Shown here: piece by piece, positions 48,058 to 59,400 of the stretch
Position numbering within the stretch: the first letter of the stretch is position 1
How the letters are laid out: each line of letters begins with the position of its first letter
Source: Eleusine coracana subsp. coracana
Lineage: Eukaryota; Streptophyta; Magnoliopsida; Poales; Poaceae
NCBI GenBank assembly: GCA_032690845.1
Contig: CM064426.1
Span: forward strand, 66,266,403-66,330,402
DNA: 64,000 bases
Direction of reading: 5' to 3'
The notes under the pieces: generated by a model
Seen by the model: the letters and a program-made list of their open reading frames with translations, nothing else
What the model was told of the DNA's origin: nothing
Databases searched by the model: none
Translations under genes and position numbers: made by a program

Positions 48058-48251
48058 TCTGGGACCGTCGCCTTCTGTCACCGCTGCGGGTAGAGGTCCG
48101 TCTGATGCACACGGTTTGTGTTTTTACCCCTACTGTCTACAGACGATCAGGAATCATGAAGTTCAAATTAGGATTGGCGAGTGATGGCGAGCGTATCAGA
48201 AACAGTAATGCAGGACAGGGATCCATATTGCAAACTATTGTCTTTTCTCTG
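48058..48251 (+). other. Host DNA between the two Gypsy elements, continuation of the split exon
   Basis: After the TCTGG duplication the sequence continues GACCGTCGCC and keeps an open frame with that of 33406 for some distance. Possible donors are GGGTAGAG (about 48090) and AGAGGTCC. The piece ends with CTCTG (48247-48251), the target duplication of the next element. Together with 55918-56473 it reconstructs an ancestral gap of about 0.75 kb between the two related exons. Confidence 0.6.
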
Positions 48252-48837
48252 TGTTGTGGTTACAAGTTCAGAACAAATAAGTAATGGGCTAGCCGAGGGC
48301 TGGATTGACGGAAGGTCCCTCGGACAAGTTAAGCCGGGAAGGAACAAAGCCAAGCTACAACGCTAGTGCCGAAGGGCTTATACTGGTGCCCTTCGGCTAA
48401 CGAACTTTGTATTTATCTGGTCAGAATCGTACAGGAAGGTTCTGGTGGTAGAGGCACGTCCCGTCCCGCTCAGAGGTGCACGTGAGCATTTACAGATCTA
48501 CGCTCACCTACCCTCCCGGCATGTTTACAGATTTGCACCGGACCATACATTACACATCTTACTACTTGACCTAAGGGTATTCTAGTACTTCAATCTTCCT
48601 CTAGTACACGTCCCCCGGCTGTTGTCCTCTAGCGTCTGCGCCCAGGGCCCGCCATGCCGTACGGCCTTCGGCTGTACCAGCCTTTGAACGCCTGCTGGGC
48701 CGAAGCCTTCTGGGCCGGGCCTTCAAACGCCTGCTGGGCCGAAGCCTTCTAAGCCGCTAGTCCAGCTGGACCTTGCTTATTATTGCTAGGGTGTCTTCTA
48801 GGCTTGGGGAGACTATGGGGTGGGCATTCCCCCAACA
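48252..48837 (-). repeat. 3' LTR of the Tat-type element
   Basis: 586 bp, uninterrupted. It contains CCTTCGG/CCGAAGG words in both orientations. The adjoining DNA at 48838-48856 (minus strand CTGACCCATGAGGGGCTAC) is the likely polypurine region. Confidence 0.9.
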
Positions 48838-48845
48838 GTAGCCCC

Positions 48846-49763
48846 TCATGGGTCAGATCCGCCTTTGGCAGGACCATCATCTTCATTGGCATGAGGCCTG
48901 ATTTTGCACAGTGATCCAGCCCGAATCTCCTCCGGCGTGACCGCTTCTGCACCATACAACAGCCGAAAGGGAGAGAAACCAGTGGACCTTGTAACAGTTG
49001 CTCTGATGGACCAGAGAACATTCGGTATCACTTCGACCCATTTTCCCTTCGGCAAGCCAGTCAGAGAACGAGAAATCCCAGAGAACAAGTTACCATTCAT
49101 TCGTTTCATCGATCCATTGGCCCTCAGATTAATGACGGAAACTTCACACTTCTTCACCCCCAGGCTAAGGCAGTATTCTTTGAACTCGAGCCCCTCAAAC
49201 TGCTTACCATTGCCCACAGTGAGCTCCAACGGAACCCCAAAGCAACAGACCACATTCTTCCAGAAAAATTTCCTGACGTTTCCAGCTGTTATCTGAACCA
49301 GTGGCTCGGCCTCCACCCATTTGGAAAAATAATCTATAGCTACCACAACAAACTGATAGCCCCCCAGAGCAGTAGGTAATGGTCCAACAATATCGATCCC
49401 CCAACGGGCGAGGGGCCAAATCGGAGGAATTGGTTGCAGGGCTGTGGCCGGTAGGTGAGATTGTCGGCCCATCCACTGACACCCCTCACACACCCAAACT
49501 AGGTCTTCGGCATCACGAACAGTTGTAGGCCAATAGAACCCCTGGCGAAATGCTTTAGCCACCAAGGCCCTCGGAGCCAGATGTGAGGAACACAGCCCCT
49601 CGTGGATTTCCCGTAACAACTTCTGTCCCTCCGACCTGACAACGTAGCAGAAGAGCGCAAACACCCCCCTTGTACAGAATGTTATCAACAATAGTGTATC
49701 CCCGACACCGATGTAATATTCTCTGCCGCTCCTCCTTGTCATCCGTAACATATCATCCTTCAA
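48846..49763 (-). pseudogene. Tat-type integrase with lost catalytic residues
   Basis: A zinc-binding part (HLAPRALVAKAFRQGFYWPT, CEGCQWMGRQ) is followed by the core with WGIDIVGPLP and AIDYFSKWVEAEPL. At the second catalytic position the expected Asp of a DNGKQF-type motif is Gly (codon 49214-49212), and the third motif reads ANGSMKRMN, with Lys where Glu is expected. The enzyme would therefore be inactive even if translated. It ends in an RLLYGAEAVTPEEI motif of the integrase C-terminal region. Confidence 0.85.
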
Positions 49764-50288
49764 GACATGCTCGAATAGGAGCCCTCCAATCTTCGGCCGT
49801 GATGGCCAACACCCTTTGACCTTTTACCTCCGGCACAGTTGTTGATTCATTCATAACCTCATGAAGCACATCACCAGCCACCGGACGCTGTCCGGCCGCA
49901 GCCTTGGCCAATGCATCTGCTTCTCCATTTTCAGTGCGACGGATATTGCGAACCTCAAAGCCCAAGAAGTACTTATCCATCTCTCTTACTTTACTGATGT
50001 ACCGAGCCATCTCTGGATCCCTAGCCTGATACCATTTTGCCAGCTGGGCTGAGGCCAATTGAGAATCGCAGTAGATGACCAACCTCCTAGCCCCCAAGAC
50101 TCGAGCTTGCCGAAGGCCCAACAATATGCCTTCGTACTCCGCGGCATTGTTTGTTGTTTGGAAAGCCAACGTGGCCGAGAAACGCATGGTTTGCCCCCCC
50201 CGGGAGATGTTATGACTGCGGCACACCATGCTCTGGAGGTCCCCCAAGCACCATCAGTGTGAACTGTCCAAACTGGATCCTCCGGCAT
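49753..50288 (-). pseudogene. Second (archaeal-type) RNase H domain
   Basis: Two overlapping frames cover the domain: WTVHTDGAWGTSRAW in one, and ATLAFQTTNNAAEYEGILLG, VIYCDSQLASAQL and RRTENGEADALAKAAA in the other. A frameshift lies between, near 50200. A separate aRNH downstream of the usual RNase H is diagnostic of Tat-lineage elements. Confidence 0.8.
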
Positions 50289-50324
50289 ATCCTGAGCTAG
50301 ATCTTCAGCTTCATCGTGAGGGGT

Positions 50325-50897
50325 TCATTCGGCCACAAATTCCACCAACACTCCATATTTGATGGCCTTGCGAGCAACGAAGGTGATGTTATATTGAGCC
50401 AATTCAGCTGCCCATTTTAACACCGCGCTAGAGGCCTTGCTATTTGCCAACACATCCCGTAGCGGATATCTGGTAGGTATGGTGATAGGGTGATCATCGA
50501 AGTACTGCTGCAACTTACGTGAAGCCATGACCACAGCATACAACATCTTGTCCACCACGGTGTAATTACATCGTGATGCCGTTAGCGTTTCTGACACATA
50601 ATACACTGGCAACTGCTAAAAAGTATCATTGCCCTTCGGTGCTTCGTAGACCAAAATAGCACTTACTGCCTTCGGCGCCGCAGCAATATATACCAACAGA
50701 GGAGCCTTCGACGGGGGCGGTTTAAGATTGGTGAGTTCAACAAGGTACTTTTTGAGCACCTCGAATGCCAAATGTTGCTCCTCGCCCCAAGTGAATGCCC
50801 GGGGACCGCGAAGCACTTCAAAGAAAGGTAAGATCTTTTCAGCCAATCGAGAGATAAACCTGCTCAACGCCACAACACGGCCGGTGAATTTCTGCAA
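50325..50897 (-). pseudogene. First RNase H domain and connection
   Basis: The frame includes GRVVALSRFISRLAEKILPF, EEQHLAFEVLKKYL and LLVYIAAAPKAVSAILVYE. After a stop near 50616 it continues with PVYYVSETLTASRCNYTVVD and FDDHPITIPTRYPL. The residues at the start of the first RNase H look degenerate (YIAAAPKAV). Confidence 0.75.
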
Positions 50898-50918
50898 CTC
50901 CCGAATAGATGCCGGAGG

Positions 50919-51848
50919 CTACATATCAATGATTGCCCTGATTTTGACCAGGTTCGGATTAATTCCCTCCTTCGACACCAGATACCCCAGTAACTTTCCA
51001 GAACGGACCCCAAACATGCACTTCGCCGGGTTTAGTCGCATCCCTACCCTCCGCAAGTTGGCAAATGTCTCTGCCAGGTCTTTCACATGATCCGCCTCTT
51101 CGACGCTCTTGACAACAATATTGTCAATATAAGCTGCCGCATTGCGGCCCATCTGTATCCCCAATGTAGCTTTAACAGTACGTGAGAAAGTAGCCCCGGC
51201 ATTCTTCAGCCTGAAGGGCATTCGGTTGTAACAATAAGTCTCTGTAGCCCCTGGTATCTAAAATGCTGTCAAAGGTTGATCCTCTGTAGCCAACCAGACT
51301 TGATGAAACCTTGAGTAACCATCCAGAAAACTCATCAACGCACAACCTGTCATTTCATCCACCAACTGGTCTATGCGAGCTAGCGGGAAGTCATCCTTCG
51401 GGCAATGTTTCTTCAGCGTTGTGAAGTCAATGCACATACGGCACTGGCCATTTGGTTTCTTGACCAACATAGGGTTCGCGAGCCAGGTAGTTCTGTCAAT
51501 GGGCCGAACAACATTTGAATCCAGCAATTTCTGCACCTCGGCCCTCAAGATGGTGGCCTTCTCCTATGTCCAAACTCTGATTCGCTGCTTGACCGGACGC
51601 ACCTTCGGGTCGACGTCCAACCGGTGCTCAGCAATTGACCTGTCGATACCGGGGAGATCTTTAGGCGACCATGCGAAGACATCTGTATTGTTTCTTAAGA
51701 ACTGCATTAGCTGTGCCTCCACATCCTGTGATAACTCCCTGCCGATCAGAACCGTTTCATCCGGTCGATCGGCACACAGCACGACTTCTTTGGTGCCTTC
51801 GACCGGAGTGACCTTGGGTACCCACTTAGGTGCTGCCGGTGGTTCCAC
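50919..51848 (-). pseudogene. Tat-type reverse transcriptase
   Basis: Three pieces are visible: a protease-RT linker (TEHRLDVDPKVRPVKQR-like), the fingers and palm (SNVVRPIDRTTWLANPMLVK, CIDFTTLKKHCPKDDFPLAR) and the catalytic region. The catalytic motif reads YIDN instead of YIDD (51131-51120), a single G-to-A change on the coding strand. Stops near 51549 and 51222 separate the pieces. Confidence 0.85.
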
Positions 51849-51896
51849 TGCAAGATTCTTGTCCTGACACTCTTTGGCTATAACATGAATGTGATG

Positions 51897-52346
51897 CTAT
51901 CCCGGTGATGACCCAAACTCCAGCCTCCGGGCCTCAACTTGATCCCCGTACACCATGATGACACCCTCTGGTCCGGGCATCTTCATACACAGGTATCCAT
52001 GGTGAAGCACTGCCAGGAATTTATTGATAACCCACCGGCCTAACAGAGCATTATAAGGATAGTTCATCTCCACCACGTCGAACCGAATGTCCTCCGTTCG
52101 ATGTCCCCCTAAGCCGGAGAACGACACTTTCAGCACAATACTTCCTATTGCATGAATGGGTTCTCCCCCAAACCCTTGTAGCGGAACTGAAGAAGCCTGC
52201 AGGTCGAACCTGCCATACCCCATTTTTTCAAGAGTACTCCAGAGAATGACATCGGCCGAACTCCCTCCATCAAGCAAGACTTTGCGTACATCGAAACCAT
52301 TGATATTGACCGCCATTACGAAGGCATCGTCATGTGGAAATATCAT
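51897..52346 (-). pseudogene. Retropepsin-like protease of the Tat-type element
   Basis: VKINGFDVRKVLLDGG-type start, then DGGSSADVILW at the active site and NYPYNALLGRWVINKF near the flap and C-terminal helix. The reading frame is open over about 150 codons. The active-site Asp is kept. Confidence 0.8.
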
Positions 52347-54211
52347 TGGCTCAACTCAGCCGCTAAAAAAGAAATCGGCGTGTCCATCCAATGCGTAACC
52401 CCGACCGAAGGGTATGCAGCCACATGATTCACTTGCCGCAAGTACTCCCGGCGCTGCCTCTTAGAGGGGAACTCATGCCTCGAGCCACCAGTGATAGCAA
52501 AGATCGTGCCCCGAGATGCCCCCGGATTCTGAATGTGTTGTATGGGTGGTGCTCTTTCGGGATGGTCATCTGGCTTTAGCTGTGATGGAAGCGGTAATTG
52601 TTCCGTCGAACAAGTCGGAAGCACGAGCTGGGGCGGAGGGGGTGGTAATGCAACTACTTGCGACAGTGGGGTGGGATGGTGGTACTGCGGAAATGGTGCC
52701 CGGTGAAAATGTGGGGGAGGGGGATAGAAGGCAGCGGCATGTGTGTATTGAGTGTGCATCACCGGCTTAGTTTGCTCAGCCTCTCGCCGCACTCTAGCAT
52801 TGGACAGTGCTTTGATATCGGGGCAGTAATTGGAGCTGTGGGTGCACCCTGGGCCATGAAATACACAGTAAAAAAGTTAACCCAGCCGGGGCTGCCTCGG
52901 TCCCAAACGCGGCGGCGGCGGCCGAGGGCATCTGGGTGCTGACTCCGAAGGCCCCCCTTGCTGGACATTGAATACCTCACGCCGTGTAAAGTTGCGGCCT
53001 ACTCCACCTTGACTCGGACGCCAACCTCCGGTATTCAGATTTTGCCCCCGCCCCATCATCGCACCCGAGCGCACCTTTCGACGCTCTTCCTCTTCGTCCT
53101 CCTCGATCCGTACCTGCCCTTCCAAGATGCTCAGCAACTGATCCAGAGACTGGGGTTGCTTTATCCGGCTAGCGCTTCTGGCTGCTCCCATCCAGAGCCC
53201 CTTTGCAACAGACTCGATCACTGTGGCATCATGTATGTCGGATACCCGGCATTTCAAGTGTATGAACCTCCGAGTATAGTTGGCCAGCGTTTCACCATCT
53301 CTCTGCACACAAGCAGCCAGATCCCGAGCTCCCACAGGCTTGGCATGATTTCCCCTGAAGTGCACCAAGACTCCCTCTTTAAGTTGCGCCCATGACCGAA
53401 ACGCTTCCCAGCGACAGTTTAGCGTACCAAGTACCTGCTATTCCTTCCAATGCTAACGGGAAAGCCTTTGCCTTTACTGCATCATTCCCTCCGGCTGACT
53501 CCACAGCCGTCTCATACCTCATGAAAAACTCTTTAGCATCTGAAGTCCCTGCAAACGTTGGAAGCTTGACCGAAGCCAATCTTGCGGGCACTGCACCGCC
53601 TGTAATTTGGCTGCCAAGGGAGAATTGGGATCCGCTGGCTGCGCCGGATGAAGGCTTCCAGTGGAATGTGCCCTCACCCCTTCTTCACAAAATTCCTCAT
53701 ACCTTGGAGCCTACTCCGTAGGGATCCCGCCTCTCCGAAGGATCTCCAACTGTCTGCTCAGCTGCTCCTGCCGCCTCTTGGCCGCTTCATTTCTCTGGTT
53801 GTAACCAGCCTCCTGCTACGCTAGATTTTGCAGAGCCTGTGCCCGCAGCATCAGTTCTTCGGCTACCCTTTTCTGCCTTTCAACTTCCTGTTCCATCAAC
53901 CTTACGTTCTCCTCCTCCCGTAGTGCATCCTCTTGCTGCTTCCTGATACGCTCCTCCGCTATCCGACTAGCATATTCTACCTCCTCCTGCGTGAGCTGTC
54001 CACCGGCAGTCTCTCCCTCGGCCACAACCTCTTGCCCACCTTCGTTGACCTCGTCGGATGCCTCTTCAACAAGGCCTTCAGCTCCTTCCCGAAGCGGGCG
54101 CGTCCCAGCCGTGGCCGCCGTTTCCGGGCGGACGACTTCCACCGCCGCCCTACTCCGGGTTGTTGCCTGTTGCGACAAGCCCGAAGCGGGTGGTCTCTTT
54201 CCCCCTGCCAT
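52347..54211 (-). pseudogene. gag of the Tat-type element, broken
   Basis: The start is MAGGKRPPASGLSQ (54211). A Glu/Arg-rich coiled coil (RIAEERIRKQQEDALREEEN) follows, then a TAG at 53816. The capsid part lies in other frames: KLPTFAGTSDAKEFFMRYE (53379-53591) and CVQRDGETLANYTRRFI (52877-53368). A zinc-knuckle-like stretch (CTHSSNYCPDI, near 52820) and a Pro/His-rich tail end the region. At least three frame breaks are present. Confidence 0.8.
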
Positions 54212-54253
54212 GCCTACGTGCTTTGTTGTTCCCTCCCCACGGACGGCGCAAGC

Positions 54254-55912
54254 TGTTGTAGTTATAAGTCCAGAACAAACAATTAATGGACTAGCCGAGG
54301 GCTGGATTGACCGAAGGTCCCTCGGACAAGCTAAGTCGGGAAGGAACAAAGCCAAGGTACAACGCTAGTGCCGAAGGGCTCATACTGGTGCCCTTCGGCT
54401 AACGAACTTTGTATTTATCTGGTCAGAATCATACAGGAAGGTTCTGGTAGCAGAGGCACGTCCTGATACATCCGGCCCAGGTAGGGTGGAACGAAGCCCG
54501 ACACACCGATCCGGATTCCCTGAATCCCGCAATTTTAGCACCGTAACTCCTGCCAAAAGCCCGACACACCGACCCGATTCTAGGTCCGCGATCTGAATCC
54601 GCAGTCTTAGCACCGCAACTTCGATGCCCCCACTCAGGGAAAGGCCCAATCTCCCTAAAAGACTAGTCTGATAGAGGAAGGGTGGCTCTCCCTTTTAAGG
54701 TGACTTCCACCTCCCAAGCTAAGCAAGGTGGGATTATTCAGAGGCTCACACGATCGCCGCCCCAGCGGGTAATAGTGGAGGATGTCCTCATCATTCTCCC
54801 CTTCTTAACAAGGGCCCAGCTCTGATACCAAATGATACATCCGGCCCAGGTAGGGTGGAACGAAGCCCGACATACCGATCCGGATTCCCTGAATCCCGCA
54901 ATCTTAGCACCGCAACTCCTACCAAAAGCCCGACACACCGACCCGATTCTAGGTCCGCGACTTGAATCCGCAGTCTTAGCACCGCAACTCCGATGCCCCC
55001 ACTCAGGGAAAGGCCCAATCTCCCTAAAAGACTAGTCTGATAGGGAAAGGGTGGCTCTCCCTTTTAAGGTGGCTTCCACCTCCCAAGCTAAGCAAGGTGG
55101 GATTATTCAGAGGCTCACACGATCGCCGCCTCAGCGGGTAATAGTGGAGGATGTCCTCATCATTCTCCCCTTCTTAACAAGGGCCCAGCTCTGATACCAA
55201 ATGATACATCCGGCCCAGGTAGGGTGGAACAAAGCCTGATACACCGATCCGGATTCCCTGAATCCCGCAATATTAGCACCGCAACTCCTGCCAAAAGCCC
55301 GACACACCGACCCGATTCTAGGTCCGCGACTTGAATCCGCAGTCTTAGCACCGCAACTCCGATGCCCCCACTCAGAGAAAGGCCCAATCTCCCTAAAAGA
55401 CTAGTCTGATAGGGGAAGGGTGGCTCTCCCTTTTAAGGTGGCTTCCACCTCCCAAGCTAAGCAAGGTGGGATTATTCAGAGGCTCACACGATCGCCGCCC
55501 CAGCGGGTAATAGTGGAGGATGTCCTCATCACGTCCCGTCCCGCTTAGAGGTGCAGGTGAGTATTTATAGATTTACGCTCACCTACCCTCCGGGCATGTT
55601 TACAGATTTGCCCCGGACCTTACATTATACATCTTACTACTTGATCTAAGGGTATTCTAGTACTTCAATCTTCCTCTAGTACACGCCCCCCGGTTGTCAT
55701 CCTCTAGCGTCTGCGCCTGGGGCCCACTACGTCATACGGCCTTTGGCCGTACCGGCCTTCGGACGCCTGCTGAGCCGAAGTCTTCTGGACCGGGCCTTCG
55801 AACGCCTGCTAGGCCGAAGCCTTCTGTACCGTCAGTCCAGCTGGACCTTACTTATTATTACTGGACTGTCTTCTGGACTTGGGGAGACTATGGGGTAGAC
55901 ATTTTCCCAACA
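54254..55912 (-). repeat. 5' LTR of the Tat-type element, interrupted by the TRIM
   Basis: 1659 bp in total. Removing the 1068-bp TRIM and one 5-bp duplication leaves exactly 586 bp, the length of the other LTR. Outside the insertion it is collinear with 48252-48837. Confidence 0.92.
54464..55531 (-). mobile_element. Tandem TRIM: three 330-bp LTRs and two 39-bp internal domains
   Basis: LTR copies lie at 54464-54793, 54833-55162 and 55202-55531, each exactly 330 bp, differing from one another by about 3 percent by eye. On the minus strand each begins TGATGAGGACATCC and ends GGATGTATCA. Between them are two 39-bp spacers (54794-54832 and 55163-55201). Each spacer contains the initiator-tRNA primer site TGGTATCAGAGC (54830-54819 and 55199-55188) and a purine tract AGAAGGGGAGAA. 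CGTCC flanks the whole unit (54459-54463 and 55532-55536). There is no coding capacity; such terminal-repeat retrotransposons in miniature need enzymes from other elements. Confidence 0.88.
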
Positions 55913-55917
55913 CTCTG

Positions 55918-56473
55918 CACAGTCACTGCCGTCGCCGTTCTCATGTTTGTTGCTGCTGCTCCTGCGAATCCAGAACACCGTTCAGTTTGGTTGATTTTTT
56001 GTTGTACCAGCTCATTGTTGATAGAGGAACGGGGAAGAAACATCACAAGCTCTCCGTCCAGGCAGATGGGCCCTGCTGACGCATGGAAAGGAGGAAGCTG
56101 GAGCTCACGACCTCTTTCCCGCCCGTTGCACCGCGACGTTTCGAACTGAGTCACTGACGGATCGGGCCCGCCAGCCGTCTGCCGCGCGTTCCCTTTTCTG
56201 CACAAACTCTTGTTCCCGGTTCACGAGCTTCGAATGCAACGCCGTGTGACTATCTGACTGACACTGGGTCCATCTCTTGCTCACTGGCGGTCCAGGTCCA
56301 CTGGACTTCGTCTACCATACTTCTTCCTAAACCCCTCCCCACACCCACCCGTGCTCACGTCCTCCTCCTCCCCACCCCAGAAACCAGAACCCACCTGACC
56401 ATCTCCGCCGGCGGCGCCCGTGAGAAGAAGAGGGGAGAAACGGCGATCGAGGTGGACCGGAGCTGACGAAGAG
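55918..56473 (+). promoter_or_regulatory. Promoter and leader region of the 56474 gene
   Basis: About 550 bp of host DNA resume after the CTCTG duplication. A TGGGCCC site II-like word lies near 56068, and GC content increases towards the ATG. The Tat-type element ends some 560 bp before the start codon, so it may be part of, or displace, distal promoter sequence. No convincing TATA box was seen. Confidence 0.35.
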
Positions 56474-59400
56474 ATGGCGATGGCCGCGGTGTTGCTGAAG
56501 GCGTTCCGTGGCGGGCGCTCTCGCGCCTCCTCCCAGTCCCAGCCAGAGCTGCTGCTGTCCCCGGCGATCGGCCGCCTCACGCCGCAGGAGGGCGGCGTCG
56601 TCGCCCCGCTCCTTCCACGATCCGGGTCGACCGTACCGCTCCGTCGGGGACTGGGAACGACAACCCCTCTCCTTCCGCCCTCGGGATCGGCAGCCTCCCC
56701 CGCGTCCCTCACCGCCCCTGCCGCGGGAAGGCCTCGTCTTCTACTGCACAAGGTACGGATTCGTTCTCGCTTCCTCCCTTTGAGAGGTCCTCTTGTTGTG
56801 CGCTCTTGTGGGGATCGTCAGTTGCGCATTGTTAGGGTTAAAAAAGCTCCCTTTTTTTGGAGGGAATAGGGGGACTCTGGTACGAGGGAGCCCTGTGTGT
56901 GAGACAGTGGCGAAGCTTGGCAAGATGAGCAAGGGGGGCCGGCCATGCTAATTACACCTAAATCTCACAAAATAGCGTGGGTTTACTGTTTAGCCAAAGG
57001 AGATTTTGGTTTGATAGGGAGCCATGGCCCTAATGGCCATAAGGAAGCTTCGCCAGTGGTGAGAGAGAACATGCTGTAATTCAGTTTTTAGGAAATAACA
57101 TGCTGCAATTCACACGCTGGAGAAATCATCATCTCCTGTCGATACTTTACCATTGGTTGTCCTGTGATAATTGTAACTTTGCCCAATTGAGAACTAGTTT
57201 TAAAAATCTTTAACGTTCGATAACTTGCTGCATGTAACAGAGTAACGGCCTCTGTGTTTCCAAAAAAAAAATGGAGAAAAATATTTCATAATCTTTTTAA
57301 CTGACATGCTGATGTGTTTCGTGCACAACAACAACATCACTTATATGTGAGTGTTTCAGCGTGCATTGCATATTCCTTTTTTTAGTTTTTCGATTTATTT
57401 GAGCCTATTTGCTATGTATTCCAGTTCCAAATTTCATTTCTCTCTCAAGGATTATTGCTTTAGGAACTTGTTTTTTATAAATATTTCATTGAGCACCAGC
57501 ATGAATGTGGCCGTCCAGGGACACCTGCCCATCATGTAGCGTAATTCCAGTTTAATTTCACCTTAGTTAGTTGGCAAGCTGCAGTTTTTCTTATGTTACT
57601 TATCAAGTCAAACGAGTACATCGATAATATGGAGTCTATTAATATTTATGTTTTGCTTGGCCAACCATGAGCACAACCTGTCACATGACTTGCTGTTACA
57701 GTAGTATATTAATCTAAAGAATAATAGTAGTAGGGTGTTTGTATTTCAAAGAAAGGCAGAGTATGAGCTTTATAAGGACAGAGCAGGTTCAATATGCTGA
57801 AACCACACACCACAACTTTTGTTATCACTCTAACAGGCATGCATTTTAGTCATGGTTAAATTCAACATCACACCCAGGTCTTGCACATGTATGAAGTAGG
57901 CGCCTATTATAGAGTTTATTATTGTTAGTGTAATCAAAATCAAATAGCTAGCTGTTTCAATTACTACAATAACTATTGCTAGGACTTATTGTACTCTGGT
58001 TTAGTGTCTACTTCCATCACTGTAAATATGAAATCACATGCTTTCGGTAGGATATAGCTACAGGAATCTAGCAGAAGAATTGTCGATGTAAGTGTTTGGA
58101 AAGCTGATTCAACCTTGTTCAATGGACAAGCCGTTTCATTCAAATTTCTACTTATGCACTTTTTCCGTGGTAGTTTCAGTAAAGCATGCACAGGTTCAAT
58201 TAACTAGAGTAATTTCCATTGAACAATCTATGTCTGTCCTGTCTCAGCAAAAATGCAGCAAGGGTGAGAATTTGTGGTCATGTTTAACTAATTAGAGTAG
58301 TTGCCTGCTGATGCACTTATCATTGAAATAGGTCCATTAATCGCTATTTGTCCTGTCTCAGTGAAAATGCAGTAAGGCATGAGAATTTACTCCTATGTAA
58401 TGCATGCATCTAACTAAACCTATTTCAATTTCTAATTCACTAAATGCTACTCCATTTGGTAAGTCTGCCATCTGCATAATCAATGTCCTCGTTTTAGCAA
58501 CAATAGCTTAAATTTAGAGCTACTTGAATGCCTTCAAAACAATTGGAAGCACTTGAGATAGTGTCATGAAAACTGTGAGGCAATTGTGACATCTACCCAT
58601 GAGACCCTTGCTTAGTTTTGTTCCCTTGAACCAAAGATGCAGCGATTTGCCAGCAAGACTTGCAGTTAGTGTTGTCTTGACTAGAAATGACATACAAATA
58701 CAGGTGATGATGATGATGCCACCGCTGCTGGTGGTGGTGGGATCATATTAATCTTTGGGCACTAGTTTTTTGATACATAGGTCTGTAGCATATGAAAGCG
58801 CTTGTTACTGATGAGTAACTGATGATAAAGAGGATAGAGGCACTGCATAACTTCGCCTAGCTGTCCTAACATAGCCGGTCCCAAGCCCAGATAAAGGGGT
58901 TGTGATAGGCTTGACTTAGCCATCATTATGGAGATGAAGCCTCATAGTTTGTATATATTGACCCAATTATCCAAACATGTGTTGCAGGGCCAGGGGTTCC
59001 TCTCCAGGGGGCGGGGATTCTCTTCGCAAGGACAAGAGCAGTGAGTACATTAATTATAATGCAATCAGTTAGTTCATAAAATTCTTAGTAAAAATGAATT
59101 TTGCAGGAACCTTCTGTCTGAGCTCAAGAAAAAATATGTTTGGACTGGCACATCTTTTGAGGTACCTTTTTAAGGATAAAAGCTTGGATTTTCTATCTGA
59201 AAATGATTTCCCTTTTCACCACATTCTAATGAGTTTACATATATATAATTTAACATGTGATGTTTATTTCTAGATGTGTGACTCAAAGAACGTCCTTCTA
59301 TATGTGGGAGAGAAGGTGGATGAGTTAGATTACCATATTAAATCTTATCAAAGGCATTGGACATACCCTGCATTCACTTTTGCACTTGGGATTTGGTTTG

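Larger units (their letters stand above)
48252..55912 (-). mobile_element. Tat-type Ty3/Gypsy element with dual RNase H, inactive
   Basis: The LTRs begin TGTTG and end CAACA. The target duplication CTCTG is at 48247-48251 and 55913-55917. On the minus strand the order is 5' LTR (54254-55912), gag (from 54211), protease, reverse transcriptase, RNase H, a second archaeal-type RNase H, integrase and 3' LTR (48252-48837). The second RNase H and the leader GCGCCGTCCGTGGGGA next to the 5' LTR are typical of the Tat lineage. Many stops and frameshifts are present. Over a 210-bp sample the LTRs differ at roughly 6-7 percent by eye, more than those of the neighbouring element. Confidence 0.92.

Noticed and set aside
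54380..55387. Three related short minus-strand frames in the TRIM (about 66-89 codons each)
   Set aside because: They are the same LTR sequence translated three times. TRIMs have no coding capacity and the frames have no recognisable motif.
33530..55912. An endogenous viral element or a novel defence or CRISPR-like system in the repeat-rich block
   Set aside because: All structure is explained by two LTR retrotransposons and a TRIM with clear target duplications. No envelope-like, capsid-virus or repeat-spacer pattern was seen.
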